Shown here one piece after another: positions 27,883 through 35,500 of a DNA stretch of 64,000 nucleotides. Each line of letters begins with the position of its first letter. Within the stretch, counting starts at the first letter, position 1. The notes under the pieces are model-generated. The model was not told the origin of the DNA and made no database searches. It was given only the letters and a program-made list of their open reading frames with translations. Position numbers and translations under genes: made by a program. Origin of the DNA: Roseivivax jejudonensis (GTDB lineage Bacteria > Pseudomonadota > Alphaproteobacteria > Rhodobacterales > Rhodobacteraceae); assembly GCF_900172265.1 (NCBI RefSeq), contig NZ_FWFK01000006.1, positions 186,001 through 250,000 of the forward strand. The letters are read 5' to 3'.

Positions 27883-28115
27883 CCGTCGGCGGCCCGGGCT
27901 TCGTGCATCCGCGCGTCCGACTGCCCGGACCTCAGGCAGCGGAGATCTGCCGAACGTGGCCGGGCCGCGACATTCCGGCACATTCGGACCGCTCCACTTG
28001 ATCGAAATCCCGGCCCGGTGCATCCCTGACGGGGCTGTTTTTGCTGACAGTTCCCGCCGGGATGCGGCGCTTCGCATCTCGGCATGATTCCGCCTCCCTG
28101 TCAGAGGATGACCTC

Positions 28116-29306
28116 GTGCGCGTCGCGTTGTCTCTTGTCGTGACCTTCCTGAGCCTCGCGACCCTTGCCGGGGCCGCGCCGCCGATCTTCGACGTCCCCC
28201 TGCCGGATCTCGCAAAGGCCGAAACCGCGGTGAGCGCGGACGTGCCGCGGGACGAGACCGAGGCGACCGATCCCGACAGCCGCCTGTCCGGCGCGCCCGT
28301 GGTGGGGGCGACAGAGATCGTGCGCCAGCTGACCGGTGCCGCATCGCACAACGACACCGCCGCGCGCTGGAACGTGCACGGCACCGACCTGGGCCACATG
28401 TTCCGCCACGACGGCGCGCTCTACATGGTGTTCGGCGACACCTACGGCGCGGACGGCGGCGACTGGCGCAGCAACACGATGGCGCGGATCGACGACCCGG
28501 ATCCCGCCGGCGGGCTGCCCTTCGCGGCGATGATCAAGGGAGCCACGGGCACGGCGAAGGAGCTGGTGCGCTCCGCCAAGATCCCCGGCCACGAATGGAC
28601 GGTGATCCCGACGAACGGCATCTCGGTCGCGGGGCGGATGGTCCTGCACTACATGTCGGTGCGGTTCTGGGGCGCGGACGACCAATGGTTCGTGCGCCGC
28701 TCGGGCCTCGCGTTCTCGGACGATCACGGCCAGTCCTGGACGAAGTCCGACCGCGCGATCTGGGCCGCGGGCCTCGGGTTCGAGCAGGTGGCCTATGCCG
28801 AGCACGACGGCATGATCTACGTCTTCGGCATTCCGCAGGGCCGCTACGGCGCGGTGCGGCTCGGCCGCGTGGCGCCCGAGGGACTGCTCGACCCGGCTGC
28901 TTACAGCTACTGGGACGGCGCCGCATGGAGCGCCGACATCGCGCGCGCGGCGACCGTCGTGCCTGCCCCGGCCGGGGAGTTGTCGGTGGCGTGGAGCGAA
29001 ACGCACGGGCGCTGGCTGATGCTCTACTTCGAACCGGCGCGCGCCGAGATCGTGCTGCGCACCGCCCCGGCGCCAACCGGACCGTGGAGCGCGGCGCAGC
29101 GCGTGGTCTCCTCGGCCGATTACCCGGGGCTTTACGCCCCTTACATCGTGCCCACCGACGATATCGGGGACGCGCTCTACTTCACGATGTCGCTGTGGAA
29201 GCCGATCTACAATGTCTTCTTGATGAAGACGACGCTCGAGGGCGGGGCTGGCGTGATGGCCACCAACGAGGTGCCGACCGAGGGCCTTCTGCCCGCCACG
29301 GAGTGA
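28116..29306 (+). CDS. Secreted DUF4185 protein, probable endo-D-arabinanase (GH183-like)
   Basis: A 396-residue protein with a Sec signal peptide (cleavage near AGA, residues 18-20) and a five-bladed-propeller-like body. The DUF4185 signature is clear: VHGTDLGHMF and YMVFGDTYG near the N-terminus, then repeated GRMVLHYMSV, VYVFG-like and RWLMLYFEP strands. Mycobacterial DUF4185 proteins have been shown to be endo-D-arabinanases (CAZy GH183) acting through two Asp residues; Asp91 (GTDLG) and Asp108 (FGDT) here have the right context and about the right spacing. GTG at 28116 with agagga seven bases upstream is chosen because it starts exactly at the signal peptide. It lies beside the genes for polyprenyl-phospho-arabinose, which strongly supports an arabinan substrate. 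Confidence 0.78.
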   Translation: MRVALSLVVTFLSLATLAGAAPPIFDVPLPDLAKAETAVSADVPRDETEATDPDSRLSGAPVVGATEIVRQLTGAASHNDTAARWNVHGTDLGHMFRHDGALYMVFGDTYGADGGDWRSNTMARIDDPDPAGGLPFAAMIKGATGTAKELVRSAKIPGHEWTVIPTNGISVAGRMVLHYMSVRFWGADDQWFVRRSGLAFSDDHGQSWTKSDRAIWAAGLGFEQVAYAEHDGMIYVFGIPQGRYGAVRLGRVAPEGLLDPAAYSYWDGAAWSADIARAATVVPAPAGELSVAWSETHGRWLMLYFEPARAEIVLRTAPAPTGPWSAAQRVVSSADYPGLYAPYIVPTDDIGDALYFTMSLWKPIYNVFLMKTTLEGGAGVMATNEVPTEGLLPATE

Positions 29307-29448
29307 GGGCCTCCGCCCGGGAATGAGTGGAAACCTGCCGGCCCGCACCCGCGTCTGGCACGATGACGCCTGTCCGCGCAGGGGTGGGGGAACCGCGGCG
29401 CCAGCTCTGGCATAACGTGCATGACCCAAGCTCGTTTATGAGGTTGCC

Positions 29449-29712
29449 GTGCGCCCCCATGTGTCCAATCCCTTCCGGCTCGCCACCCTGCCGATCGCGA
29501 TCGGCGCGGCCTGCCTTCCCGTCGCCGCCCAGGCCTATGTCGGCCCGGGCGCGGGCCTGACCGCGATCGGCACGCTGATCGCGCTGGTCGCGGCCGTCCT
29601 GCTCGCGATCGTCGGGTTCGTCTGGTATCCGATGAAGCGCATGATGCGGAACCGCGCGGAGCGGCAGGACACGCGGACCGCCGGCGCTGGCGGCGAGGGA
29701 CGCCGCGAGTGA
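29449..29712 (+). CDS. Small membrane protein preceding a sulfotransferase
   Basis: An 87-residue protein. The N-terminus is a signal-peptide-like helix ending at AQAYVGPGAG, followed by a second helix (about 36-58, LIALVAAVLLAIVGFVWYP) and a basic cytoplasmic tail (MKRMMRNRAERQ). The YVGPGAG motif recurs in small proteins next to alphaproteobacterial sulfotransferase or polysaccharide genes. The start is GTG at 29449. The stop overlaps the next gene's GTG (GTGA), so the two are translated together. Confidence 0.65.
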   Translation: MRPHVSNPFRLATLPIAIGAACLPVAAQAYVGPGAGLTAIGTLIALVAAVLLAIVGFVWYPMKRMMRNRAERQDTRTAGAGGEGRRE

Positions 29713-31205
29713 TCATCGCGGCCCTTTCGCTGGGGCTGATCGCGTTCGTCGGCGTTCTGAGGATACTGCGCGCCGAGGCCGTCGCGCGCCGGATCGTGAC
29801 GACCGCGCAGGACGCGCTGCAGGTCATCAGCACCCCCGACCTTTCCGACATCGAGAAGGAGCGGAGGGTCCGGCGCGCCTCCCTGTCGCTCTTCGCGCGC
29901 TTTCTGGCGATCGCCGGCATCGGCCTGGCCTCGTTCGCTGCGGCGGCGGCCATCGTCTGGGGTGGCGCGGCTGCCGGTCTCTACGGTCTCGACGCGGCCA
30001 TGTCGGCGGCGGTGGGCTGGCCCTTCCTCGTCGGATCGACCCTCTGTGCCGTCGCGCTCTGGCTGGCGCTCGACCGGATCGGCGGAAAGCGCGAGACCCC
30101 GGCCACGCAGACCGGCGAGGTGCCCTACGGCCCGATGGAGCAGGCCCTTCACAACTTCGCCTTCGCCTCGCCCGCCCGGCAGCGCCGGCTCGGCGCGCTC
30201 GAGACCCGTCTCTATCGCAGCCGGATCGACGAGGACCGCGCCGCGCGGCCGGTGTTCGTCACCTCGCTGCCCCGGGCGGGCACCACGATCATGCTGAACG
30301 TGCTGGCCGAGACGCCCGAGTTCGCATCGGCGACCTACCGGCACATGCCGTTCACCCTGGCGCCGCTTCTCTGGGGGCGCATCGCGCCGATGATCCAGAA
30401 ACCCGCCGCGCGCACCGAACGCGCGCATGGCGACGGGATCGAGGTGTCGGGCGACAGCCCGGAGGCGTTCGAGGAAATGCTGTGGATGGCATTCTGGCCC
30501 GGACACTACCACGCCGACCGGATCGAGACATGGAGCGCCCGGGATCACGACCCGGCCTTCGCGCGCGCCTTCCGCACCCACATGGCCAAGATCGTCGCAT
30601 CGAAGCCCGGCGCGACCCGCTACGTGTCGAAGAACAACGCGAACATCGCGCGCCTGCCGCTCATCGACACGATCTGCCCCGACGCCGCGATCGTGATCCC
30701 GGTCCGGGATCCGCGGGCGCAGGTCGCGTCACTGATGCGCCAGCACGCGCGCTTTCTAGACCTTCACACGCGCGAGCCGTTCGGGCGCCGCTACATGGAA
30801 GGCGTCGGGCATTTCGAGTTCGGACAGGCGCTGCGGCCGATCGCGTTCGGCGGAACGGCGCCTGATCTCGAGACGGCGACCGGCCCGGATTTCTGGCTGC
30901 GCTACTGGATCGACGCCTACGAGCACGTGCTGGCGACGGCCTCGCGGAGTGCCGTCTTCGTCGACCACGACGCGCTGTGTGCCGCGCCGCACGAGACCCT
31001 GCCGGCACTCGCGGAGGCCATCGGCGCCGATGCGACGGACGCCGTCGTCGATCGCGCCACGATCTTCCGGTCACCCGGCCCGCCGCCCGAGATCGACGGC
31101 GGCAGCCCGCCGCTGCTGGGGCACGCGCGGGGTGTGCATGCCGCGCTCTTGGACCGTGCGCTCGCGTCCTCGGCCCCATCTCACCGCAGAAGGGTCATCG
31201 CATGA
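29709..31205 (+). CDS. Membrane-anchored sulfotransferase
   Basis: A 498-residue protein with three N-terminal hydrophobic segments within the first ~125 residues and a C-terminal PAPS-dependent sulfotransferase domain. The 5'-phosphosulfate loop is VFVTSLPRAGTTIMLNVL (about residue 178), and the 3'-phosphate-binding segment is IVIPVRDPRAQVASLMRQH. The Arg in PRAGTT replaces the usual Lys, as in a sizeable group of bacterial sulfotransferases. It probably sulfates a membrane-linked glycan or lipid on the cytoplasmic side. It starts with GTG overlapping the small upstream gene and ends overlapping the arylsulfotransferase start (ATGA). Confidence 0.75.
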   Translation: MIIAALSLGLIAFVGVLRILRAEAVARRIVTTAQDALQVISTPDLSDIEKERRVRRASLSLFARFLAIAGIGLASFAAAAAIVWGGAAAGLYGLDAAMSAAVGWPFLVGSTLCAVALWLALDRIGGKRETPATQTGEVPYGPMEQALHNFAFASPARQRRLGALETRLYRSRIDEDRAARPVFVTSLPRAGTTIMLNVLAETPEFASATYRHMPFTLAPLLWGRIAPMIQKPAARTERAHGDGIEVSGDSPEAFEEMLWMAFWPGHYHADRIETWSARDHDPAFARAFRTHMAKIVASKPGATRYVSKNNANIARLPLIDTICPDAAIVIPVRDPRAQVASLMRQHARFLDLHTREPFGRRYMEGVGHFEFGQALRPIAFGGTAPDLETATGPDFWLRYWIDAYEHVLATASRSAVFVDHDALCAAPHETLPALAEAIGADATDAVVDRATIFRSPGPPPEIDGGSPPLLGHARGVHAALLDRALASSAPSHRRRVIA

Positions 31206-32518
31206 GCAAGCCGCCCCTGTCGGACCGCCTGGCCCCGGTGGTCTTTGCCGTCTCCATCGGGGTCCTCGGCATCGTCTACGGCACCGTGGCCTCGTGGTGG
31301 AGCTGGTTCCCCGCCCCGCAGCTCGGCCTTGCGCACCGAACCTACGTGGATCTCAAGGATAACTGGCGAAACGACATCGGGCTCGAGCCGACCCGCCACC
31401 TGGTGCCCCCCGGCGGCACCGAAACACCGGATCCGGAGCGTGGCTTCACCGCGCATCAGCCGCAAAAGGCGCAGGGCGGCTTCACCCTCGTGTCCGGTCT
31501 CAACACCGACCCCGAGGGCACGTTTCACACGGTCAGGCTCTACGATCCGGACGGGGAGGAGGTGCATCGCTGGCCGATCCCCTATGCCGAGCTCGATGGC
31601 GACATCCGGCCGCAGAACACGATGCTGCACGGCATGGAGGTCTTCGAGGACGGCTCCATCGCCGTGACCTTCGACACCGGGCAGGTGCTGACCCGGCTCG
31701 ATTCCTGCGGCGAGCCGATGTGGAGCAACATCGACTGGTATCACCACACCCTGACCCGGGACGGGCAGGGCAACATGGTCACCTGGCGCGGCGAGACGAT
31801 CGTCTGGGTCGACGAGGACACCGGCGAGGAGGTCCGCAGCCTCGATCTGCGCGGAACCATCGCGCGCGGGAACGACCGCGCCCAGCAGGGCTATCTCGAT
31901 CTGCGCACGGTCACGCTCGACAACACCAACGGCGAAATCCGGTACGGCCACGACCCGTTCCACCCGAACGATGCCGAACCGCTGACCGAGGACATGGCCG
32001 ATGCCTTCCCGATGTTCGAGGCGGGCGACGTGATGATCAGCCTGCGCGAGATAAACCTCGTGGCGGTTGTCGACCCCGAGACGGGCCGGATGAAGTGGTG
32101 GCAGCACGGACCTTGGCTCAAGCAGCATGATCCCGATTTCCAGCCCGACGGAACCATCACCGTGTACGACAACAACCCCGGCACGAAGGTGTCGCGGATC
32201 ATGCGCGTCGACCCGCAGACGCGCGAGGTGAGCATCGACTTCACCGGCTCCGAGGAGGTGCCGTTCTACTCGTGGCGGCGCGGCAAGCACCAGGTCCTGG
32301 CGAACGGCAACCTGCTTCTGACCGAGGCCGAACGCGGGCGTCTGCTCGAGGTCGATCCGACCGGCCAGCTCGTGTGGGAGCGTCACATGGTCTGGGACGC
32401 GGAGTCGAACGTGATCGTCACCGAGGCGCGCAACATCCCGGAGGACTTCTTCGCGGACGGTGTCCCGAGCTGCGCGAGCGAGGTTGCGGATTCGTCTGAC
32501 ACGGCGCCGCGGCACTAA
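31202..32518 (+). CDS. Arylsulfotransferase family (ASST-like) protein
   Basis: A 438-residue protein with an N-terminal signal anchor (about residues 12-34) and a beta-propeller body of the arylsulfotransferase type. Typical motifs are QNTMLHGMEVFEDGSI, YHHTLTRDGQGN and QHDPDFQPDGTITVYDN, the last being the family's HDPD..DG....DN repeat with its candidate active His. These proteins act outside the cytoplasmic membrane and move sulfate between phenolic donors and acceptors, though some members have other roles. It is coupled to the sulfotransferase by ATGA. Confidence 0.75.
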   Translation: MSKPPLSDRLAPVVFAVSIGVLGIVYGTVASWWSWFPAPQLGLAHRTYVDLKDNWRNDIGLEPTRHLVPPGGTETPDPERGFTAHQPQKAQGGFTLVSGLNTDPEGTFHTVRLYDPDGEEVHRWPIPYAELDGDIRPQNTMLHGMEVFEDGSIAVTFDTGQVLTRLDSCGEPMWSNIDWYHHTLTRDGQGNMVTWRGETIVWVDEDTGEEVRSLDLRGTIARGNDRAQQGYLDLRTVTLDNTNGEIRYGHDPFHPNDAEPLTEDMADAFPMFEAGDVMISLREINLVAVVDPETGRMKWWQHGPWLKQHDPDFQPDGTITVYDNNPGTKVSRIMRVDPQTREVSIDFTGSEEVPFYSWRRGKHQVLANGNLLLTEAERGRLLEVDPTGQLVWERHMVWDAESNVIVTEARNIPEDFFADGVPSCASEVADSSDTAPRH

Positions 32519-33391
32519 GCGAGACGCGCGCGTCGTTTGCGCTGAGGCCCCAGCGGGGACACCTGGAAAGGCGACTTCTCCGCCGCGAGGGCGATTGAAG
32601 ACCTCGACATCGGACCGATGGCGCTTGCGATACGGATGCCCTCGGCGTGACGGGCGACAGGGGTTCGGGCCGGTCCTCCGTGCGGTCAAGGTGCGGGGCG
32701 CGTCCTGCGTCGAGACGCGGGCTTGCAGGTCGAGATCCGCAGCGCCTCGTAGTCCGGTCCATTGGACTGAGTGTGCGCCAGGAATTCGGCGGGTGCCGGG
32801 AACAATGCCGGGGATCCGCTGTTACGGGGCCCATCGACACCTCCGAAATGGCCGCAGGCCGACCGGGAGGAGCGCCGAATGCCGACGCAACACGGGAGGG
32901 CAGAGATCGACCTTCGGCAGCAGATATCCGTCGCCACGCTGCCCGCTGCGGGAGCCACGCCAGCCACGGCATCGGTGTGCCGCGTTGCCTCGAAACGAGC
33001 GGCCCTTCCGAAGGGTCCACGTCGTTCGCTCCGGGCGATTTGTCCGTGTCCTCGCTCGGAGGGGACCTCCGGCCCGTGTCCGCATCCCGCCGGTGCACGC
33101 GGGCCGGAGACTCGTTTCGGAGTGGCATCCCGTCGGTTGCGGCCCGGCCGTCGTGCGTCACCGCGACCCGAATGCGACGCAGTATCGCCAGAGGGTCCGG
33201 GTGCGATCATGGCACGGACGAGACACCCGGCACAGGGCGCATCATCGGCGGCCGTGTCGTTCGAAACTGGCAAATCAAGCGAATTGGGGCTTACAGTGGG
33301 ATGCACGTATCCGGTCGCCGACCGGCGTCCGCGCGGGCCGCACCGGCCGCCGATGTACGCGTCATCCAGTCCCGCACCTTAGGAGTGGCAT
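32519..33391. other. Long gene-poor stretch before the stress locus
   Basis: An 873-base region, the longest gap in the window. Several frames stay open because of high GC, but all give Pro/Arg-rich shadow-like translations. The one frame with a good ribosome binding site (gggaggag before ATG at 32879) is treated as a finding only. It contains an EcfG-type promoter at 32799 pointing right. I looked for a PhyR gene here, the usual partner of nepR-ecfG, and did not find one on either strand. Confidence 0.5.
32799..32823 (+). promoter_or_regulatory. EcfG-type promoter upstream of nepR-ecfG
   Basis: GGAAC at 32799-32803 and GTT at 32821-32823 are separated by 17 bases. It points toward nepR and ecfG, about 570 bases away, which would give autoregulation with a long leader, or it could drive a small RNA or small ORF in the gap. 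Confidence 0.55.
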
Positions 33392-33556
33392 TTGAAGACA
33401 CCGAACCATTCGCCGAACGTCCAAGGCGCGCCAAGAGCGGAGCCGTTGGACGCGGCCCTGTCCCGCCAACTCGAGCGCATCGAGACCGAGGACACGCCGG
33501 AGAACCTCCTCAAGCTGGCGCGGGAGCTTCAGATGCTTCTTCGCGACAAGACGTGA
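33392..33556 (+). CDS. nepR: NepR-like anti-sigma factor (TTG start)
   Basis: A 54-residue protein read from TTG at 33392, with aggag (33381-33385) at a proper distance. The core is LDAALSRQLERIETEDTPE followed by NLLKLARELQMLL, the NepR pattern of an amphipathic helix, a PE turn and a second helix. NepR binds and silences the EcfG sigma factor until phosphorylated PhyR displaces it. It lies just upstream of ecfG on the same strand, as in most alphaproteobacterial general stress loci. It is short and uses a rare start, so automatic calls may miss it. Confidence 0.75.
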   Translation: MKTPNHSPNVQGAPRAEPLDAALSRQLERIETEDTPENLLKLARELQMLLRDKT

Positions 33557-33730
33557 CGCCGGCAGCGCGCCAGATATTCAGCCGCGCGGCCGCTATGCAC
33601 GCTTTGCCCTTGCAGCGCGCGTGGAGGCCCGGCGATTGCCTCGCGCGGGTACGGCGTGCGCGCCGACCGGATGGCGCGCCGCCGATCGCGTGCGGCGCGT
33701 CACGACGCAGCGCAACAGGAGGCGCAGGAC

Positions 33731-34243
33731 ATGCACAGGCATGACGAAGGCCAAATTCTCGATGTCGAACTGACCGTGGAGTGGCTTCCGGCGCTGCGGG
33801 CCTATGCGCGCACGCTGACCCGGCACGATGCCGATGCCGACGACCTGGTGCAGGAGACACTGAAGAAGGCCATCGCCAACCGCGACAAGTTCAGGGCAGG
33901 CACGAACCTGCGCGCCTGGCTCTTCGCGATCATGCGCAACACGTTCTACAACAACATCAAGCGCGCGCGGCGCGAGGTCACGGGGTCCGCCGATTGCATC
34001 GCGGGCACGGTGTCCTCTCCGGCCACGCAGGAATGGACGATCCGCGGGCAGGAGATGCTGGCCGCCATCCACCGCCTGCCCACGCATTACCGCGAGATGC
34101 TGATCCTCGTGGTGATGCTGGGAGAGACCTACGAGCGCGCCGGCGAGATCTGCGGCTGCACGATGGGCACCGTGAAGAGCCGCGTGAACCGCGCCCGCGC
34201 GATGGTCGTCGCCGACCTCGAAGGGTCACCGGACAGGTCGTGA
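33731..34243 (+). CDS. ecfG: General stress response sigma factor EcfG
   Basis: A 170-residue ECF sigma factor of the EcfG group. Region 2 spans about residues 20-85, with LRAYARTLTRHDADADDLVQ and LRAWLFAIMRNTFYN, a hallmark of EcfG. Region 4 spans about 105-160 (LPTHYREMLILVVMLGETYE, then CTMGTVKSRVNRAR as the recognition helix). It directs transcription from GGAAC-N16/17-(C)GTT promoters. ATG at 33731 with ggagg upstream starts the protein directly before region 2. It follows nepR by 174 bases. Confidence 0.88.
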   Translation: MHRHDEGQILDVELTVEWLPALRAYARTLTRHDADADDLVQETLKKAIANRDKFRAGTNLRAWLFAIMRNTFYNNIKRARREVTGSADCIAGTVSSPATQEWTIRGQEMLAAIHRLPTHYREMLILVVMLGETYERAGEICGCTMGTVKSRVNRARAMVVADLEGSPDRS

Positions 34244-34275
34244 TCCCGTAGCCTGCCCGGACGCCCGCACCAACG

Positions 34276-35124
34276 TCAGATCATCGGCTCGCCGCCGGTC
34301 ACGGCGATGGTCGCGCCCGCGGTATAGCTCGAGGCCGGATCGGCCAGCATCACGTAAGCGCTTGCCAATTCCGCAGGCTGCGCCGGGCGCCCCATCGGCT
34401 TGTTGGCGCCAAAGTTCTCGTGGTCGGGGATCGTGGCGGGGATGAGCGGCGTCCAGACCGGCCCCGGCGCCACGCAATTGACCCGGATACCGCGCGGGGC
34501 GAGCATCTGCGCCAGCCCGGCTGTGAAGTTCTGGATCGCCCCCTTGGAGGCCGCGTAGGCCAGGAGCCCGGGATTGGGACGGTCGGAGTTCACCGAGGCG
34601 CTGTTGATGATCGATCCGCCTTGCGTCATCCGCGGCACCGCCGCCTTGCACAGGAAGAACATGGAGTGGATGTTCGTGCGGAACGTCGTCTCCCACTCCG
34701 CATCCGAAATATCCTCGAGCGCATCGACATGGGCCTGGTGCGCCGCGTTGTTCACCAGGATGTCGAGCCGCCCGAACGCCTCGTGCGTGTCCTCCACGAG
34801 CCGGCGGCAATGCTCCGCATCCTGAACGTCGCCCGGTGCGAGAAAGCCGCGGCGTCCCGCCCCCTCGACCAGCGCAAGCGTCCGCTCGGCATCCTCCTTT
34901 TCCTCGAGATACGAGATCATGATGTCGGCCCCTTCTCGCGCGAAGGCGAGCGCGACCGCGCGGCCGATCCCGCTGTCCGCGCCGGTGATCAGCGCGGACA
35001 TGCCGTCGAGCTTGCCGGAGCCACGATAGCTCTGCTCGCCGTGATCGGGTTCCGGCGACATCGCGCCGGTCTCTCCGGGCAGGCTCTGGCCCTGGCTTTC
35101 GAACGGCGGTGTCTTGTCGGTCAT
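34276..35124 (-). CDS. Stress-linked SDR family oxidoreductase
   Basis: A 282-residue short-chain dehydrogenase with an N-terminal extension of about 40 residues (TPPFESQGQSLPGETGAMSPEP), like the YhdF/GsiB-neighbour type of general stress dehydrogenases. NAD(P) binding: ALITGADSGIGRAVALAFA; NNAAH; catalytic Ser-Tyr-Lys in INSASVN...LAYAASKGA. ATG at 35124 (MTDKTPP) is chosen over the upstream frame start at 35166, because the EcfG-type promoter -10 lies at 35164-35162 and a gagg ribosome binding site precedes 35124. Substrate unknown; such enzymes are frequent EcfG targets. Confidence 0.8.
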   Translation of the reverse strand: MTDKTPPFESQGQSLPGETGAMSPEPDHGEQSYRGSGKLDGMSALITGADSGIGRAVALAFAREGADIMISYLEEKEDAERTLALVEGAGRRGFLAPGDVQDAEHCRRLVEDTHEAFGRLDILVNNAAHQAHVDALEDISDAEWETTFRTNIHSMFFLCKAAVPRMTQGGSIINSASVNSDRPNPGLLAYAASKGAIQNFTAGLAQMLAPRGIRVNCVAPGPVWTPLIPATIPDHENFGANKPMGRPAQPAELASAYVMLADPASSYTAGATIAVTGGEPMI

Positions 35125-35161
35125 GCTGACCTCCTCTCGGCCTCGTTTCGACTGTTGCGCG

Positions 35162-35186
35162 AACAAGGCCGGGCCCGGGATGTTCC
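35162..35186 (-). promoter_or_regulatory. EcfG-type promoter for the SDR gene
   Basis: On the minus strand GGAAC (35186-35182) and GTT (35164-35162) are 17 bases apart, ending 38 bases before the ATG at 35124. This is the best-placed copy in the window. Confidence 0.7.
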
Positions 35187-35364
35187 CGGCGCTCGGTTCG
35201 GCCCGGACGGTGTCGCGTGCGCGATCGAAACGAAGGTCCCCGCACCGATCCCGACGCGTGCGTCAACGGCCACACGACCGCGACCGAGGCCGGCATCGCG
35301 GCGCGCGTCCGAAACGGCCGGGCGTCCCGCCGCGACGACAGGGCTGGCGGTTTTCGGATGTCCG

Positions 35365-35389
35365 GGAACATTTCCCGGGTGCGACTGTT
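35365..35389 (+). promoter_or_regulatory. EcfG-type promoter for the hybrid kinase gene
   Basis: GGAAC (35365-35369) and GTT (35387-35389) are 17 bases apart, 112 bases before the ATG at 35501. Confidence 0.68.
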
Positions 35390-35500
35390 TACGCGCTCGC
35401 GTCAACCGGTCACACTGCCTATGCACTCGCGACTGGCCCGGAAGACCGAAGCGGCCGCCACGACGCCCGTGGCCCTCAACGCGGTGCGATTGGAACACGA

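Larger units (their letters stand above)
35125..35500. other. Divergent stress promoter region
   Basis: A 376-base gap between the divergent SDR and hybrid-kinase genes. It holds two opposed EcfG-type promoters, one for each gene (entered separately). No protein-like frame is seen in the rest. Confidence 0.6.

Noticed and set aside
29383-29430. ggaac near 29387 considered as another EcfG promoter before the small membrane protein
   Set aside because: The bases 17 positions later are cat, not gtt, so the -10 element is missing.
32686-33306. Minus-strand frame in the gap before nepR, considered as a phyR candidate
   Set aside because: No sigma-like or receiver motif is present and the composition is shadow-like.
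35125-35166. Upstream start (15 extra residues) for the SDR gene
   Set aside because: It would begin upstream of the -10 element of its own promoter, and the ribosome binding site serves 35124.
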